Assembly: GCA_049999725.1 (NCBI GenBank)
Contig: JBNGIS010019509.1
Coordinates: 33,013-74,206, forward strand
Reading direction: 5' to 3'
DNA length: 41,194 nt
DNA from: Haplomitrium mnioides
Lineage: Eukaryota; Marchantiophyta; Haplomitriopsida; Calobryales
Below the pieces are notes generated by a model that was not told where the DNA came from, made no database searches, and saw nothing but the letters and a program-made list of their open reading frames with translations. Shown piece by piece: positions 38,409 to 41,194 of the stretch. Numbering within the stretch: position 1 is the first letter of the stretch; each line of letters begins with the position of its first letter. The translations under genes and the position numbers were made by a program.

Positions 38409-41026
38409 TGTCATGCCCTCCTCTCTGTCCCTAGCTCAAGGAGAGCTTATTCTGATGGAAGGGCCACAACATGATTCAACAGGGCTTTTTATGAGACAAC
38501 CCCGGACCCCGATTTATCTCTTTCACACACTAATGGCCGTGAGTTTCTTGGCGGCGCGTTTACTTAACACCAACCTCACCACCCACAGTCCACTCTTTCT
38601 CTTCACGCACAACTCCAAGCCCAGAAAGGACCCACTCATATCTTTTCTTTCTAGTGGTAACTCATTTTTGCTTGGAGACTATTCTCAATCGTTCACATCT
38701 ACACCATTTTAAAGGGGGGGAAGTATATACAGGACTATACCTATGAACTGGATGCAACTTTTGTGCAGAATTTACACACGGCCGACTACTCTAGCACCTT
38801 TACTACCCTTCAATGCACTCTCTTCGTGCTCTACAACCCTCTAAGACTTATTCACAATATATGACAAGGTTATACCCGTAACTACACTATCTACTTGACA
38901 GAAGCATGGAGCGCCATTGGCCAGCGACTCTAGACACCACATGAGTCACCCCCTCAACGCTTCACACTTTGGCCCACCCACTCACGCACACATCACCAGC
39001 TAGTTTACACCCTCCGTCGTAGAGGGGCTTGGATTCACTTCCGCAAGCTTTGAAGAGGTATGATTAACTTCCACCCTTGGAAGACAGTCCTCACGACTAT
39101 TGGACACACTCCACCCGAGACCTCGAGTGGATCTTTGCCGTAGTGCGCGGGCACTAACACAACCACCCCTTGCTTTCGGCCTCCCTTTGAGATGCAACCA
39201 ACAACACCCTCCTGATGTTATTGGTGTGGAATCCCCTGCGCAATTCCGACTCATGAGTCCAAGCCAAATGCACTTTCTTTTCCCTCGAAAATTGATTCAC
39301 CTCTGAGCGTTGGTCCACCCTCCAGAGTGAGTTCACTTAGGTCGCCTGAGCCTCTAAAGCTTATTGCTCAATGATTCTCGACACCCTTCTAGTCCACCTC
39401 CACTCCATTGACCCTCGAACGTAAATACACTCGCTTCAATCAAAGGATCACAAAGCATGCTCCCCGTCCCTCACTATCCCCTTGCACAAGATTTTCAATG
39501 ACACCTCTAATCTACCTCTTAGCCTCTAGACTCGCAATGTTTCCAACAATGCATCTGTGAACGCCATAGTACACATCCACGCTTCGTTAATCACATTGAT
39601 AGTTTCNNNNNNNNNNNNNNNNNNNNNNNNNNNNNNNNNNNNNNNNNNNNNNNNNNNNNNNNNNNNNNNNNNNNNNNNNNNNNNNNNNNNNNNNNNNNNN
39701 NNNNNNGTTTCCAACAATGCATCTGTGAACGTGATAGTACACATCCACGCTTCGTTAATCACATTGATAGTTTCAAGATCAAGACTTCAATCACAATGTG
39801 TCCGCCCTGTGATGGAGCATTCGCCCCCCGTATGTACCCTTCCAAGTGTGTTTTGTTTTCCTCCTGTTTGGCTATTTATTTAGTTAGTATGGTTTCTTGA
39901 TATGGTTACACCTGTCTATACGGTCCGAAGTTGATCTGAAGAAGTACCATTCGAAGTTGCCCGTGGACCAATCCGAAGTCATTCCGAAGTACGTTTCGAT
40001 GCATTTATCGAAAAAGGCACGTTCCGAAGACTGGTGAGTCCAAAGAGGGTCAGGTCCGCTAGTCAACTCTGAAGGTCGACCCCTTTCCAAAGTGCACCGT
40101 CCGCTGTCGTTTTCAAAGGGGAAGTTGGACTGTCGCGTTTGACCGAAGCCTTGGACTAACGATTCTTGCTCCAAAGCGGACCTCTTTTCGAAGTGCATCG
40201 TCAACATGGTTCTCAAGTTGACTCAACTCGATGGGACTTTGTCCGCGCATTCCTTTAGAGGTGATTTTGACTTCCCTCCCTCGATGCTCTCTACAGGATT
40301 CCACCAAACGGTGTTTACAAGTTCAAAGTGGGTTTAGAGCCTGGTAAAGCCCGTGAGCACCTGGTTCCGAAGGTGACTCGACCCGATGGGACTATGTCCG
40401 CGCATTCCTTCGGAGGGGATTCCAACTTCCCCCCCCCCCCACGCGATACTCTCTACAAGATTCCATCAAATAGTGTTTAGAAGTCCGAAGTGGGTTCCGA
40501 CCCTGGTAAAGCCCATCAACGCCTGAGGGAGTGAAGCGTCCCCCAATCTCTGGTGTCGGCACTACTTACAAAGGCCGTTGCATTCTCCCTTCGCTTCCCA
40601 ATCCTTGCTTTTGACGCACATGACGCCTTCCTTTCCTCTTGTTATTGCTTCAGGCTAGTGTCCCGAAAGTAATGATGGAGCCTATTGCTTTAACTGAGGT
40701 CCCTCTCCTTTGGTGCGGAATCATCGACCCTATTTGGCTCCCCCGATCTTCGTCACGTGGTCCTCCATCTTCCTTCTGGTGCTGACCTCATTCTTCCTTC
40801 AACCTTTGTGTAAATACCTCTGGTAAGTATCCCATTTTGTCTTGTCCTGGTCCTGACTCCTGCATTTCGACGATCCTTGCACAATTCCTTCTGCTTACCC
40901 CCAATCTGGAATACCTCGATGCTTTTGGAGTATCTCCATGTTTTAGAAGCAGAGAACTGCTTCGGTGATGCTTCTGATTTCTCCAATTTTTTATTTTTTA
41001 TTAGTGCCTCAATTCGCCAGATGACA
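38409..41026 (-). mobile_element. L1b: second 2.6 kb LTR-like unit, inserted in LTR-E
   Basis: It starts TGTCATGCCC and ends AGATGACA, a 6-bp terminal inverted repeat (TGTCAT/ATGACA). Flanks are ACTGG (38404-38408) and ACTAG (41027-41031), a 5-bp target duplication with one change. It matches L1a along its length but lacks the 123/77-bp tandem arrays, having single GGAAGTTGGA modules near 40120. It has no coding content and contains one gap. The likely identity is a solo LTR. Confidence 0.75.
39607..39706. other. Assembly gap (100 N) with near-identical flanks
   Basis: The 68 bp before (39539-39606) and after (39707-39774) the gap differ at about two positions, again suggesting an uncollapsed overlap or two haplotype contigs. 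Confidence 0.95.
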
Positions 41027-41194
41027 ACTAGTCCAACGAAGATGAGATCCAAAGATCATCGTCTATCGCCATTTTCCAAGTGGAAGTTGGACCGCCACGT
41101 TTTGATCGCAAGATCGGACTAAGGACACCCAACTCTAAAGTTTGACTTGGCTCGATAGGACTATGCCTGATGCATTCTTTCGGAGGGAAGTCTA
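41027..41194 (-). repeat. LTR-E, second part, cut by the window end
   Basis: After the duplicated ACTAG the sequence resumes with the GTGGAAGTTGGACCGCCACG module and AACTCTAAAGTTTGACTTG. These parallel 35466-35545 and 35705-35725 of the gypsy C 5' LTR. Confidence 0.7.

Noticed and set aside
40430-40440. Run of 11 C bases as a possible signal
   Set aside because: A simple homopolymer in L1b, possibly with sequencing error; nothing supports a function.

Overview
This window is a block of nested, decayed LTR retrotransposons from a large plant nuclear genome. The plant assignment rests on chromodomain-bearing Ty3/gypsy elements, Ty1/copia elements with long gag-pol, primer-binding sites resembling plant initiator tRNA-Met, and very long (about 2.6 kb) LTRs. 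The species cannot be named from the sequence. I found no host gene, tRNA, rRNA, CRISPR array or bacterial-type system. Every coding stretch is a retrotransposon domain, and all are broken by stops, frameshifts or later insertions.

Layout, left to right. Positions 1-3157 hold the internal region of gypsy B (minus strand; gag, protease, RT, RNase H). Positions 3158-3662 are a single LTR shared by gypsy B (as its 5' LTR) and gypsy A (as its 3' LTR). The two internal regions are of one family, so this looks like an LTR-internal-LTR-internal tandem. Gypsy A (minus) is cut into pieces at 3663-3862, 11631-11999 and 14714-16541. Its interruptions are copia-1 (minus, 3863-11622, target duplication CCACT), a 2.7 kb LTR-like unit L1a (12000-14713, perfect target duplication ATAAA) and the large element gypsy C.

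Gypsy C (minus) is a Tat/Athila-like element with about 2.6 kb LTRs. Its 3' LTR remnant is at 16542-17465, its gag-PR-RT-RNase H at about 23290-27717, its PBS at 27903-27919, and its 5' LTR at 27928-28984 plus 35041-36618. It has been invaded by a 5'-truncated copia-2 (plus, 17466 to about 21790) and, inside its 5' LTR, by chromovirus gypsy D (plus, 28985-35040). Gypsy D is the most complete element: 5' LTR, PBS, gag, PR, RT, RNase H, integrase, chromodomain, PPT and most of the 3' LTR. Exactly 5 bp right of gypsy C lies another LTR of the same family (LTR-E, 36624 to window end). It is itself interrupted by a second 2.6 kb unit, L1b (38409-41026, target duplication ACTGG/ACTAG).

Nothing here works as a pathway. 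The interest is in the architecture: precise nesting with readable target duplications, the LTR tandem, a 62-bp hairpin conserved at the PBS-side end of the 2.6 kb LTRs, a two-tier 123/77-bp tandem repeat in L1a, G-box/ABRE repeats in the gypsy D promoter, an enlarged loop in the copia RT, and assembly gaps whose flanks repeat each other. No convincing new biological system was found.
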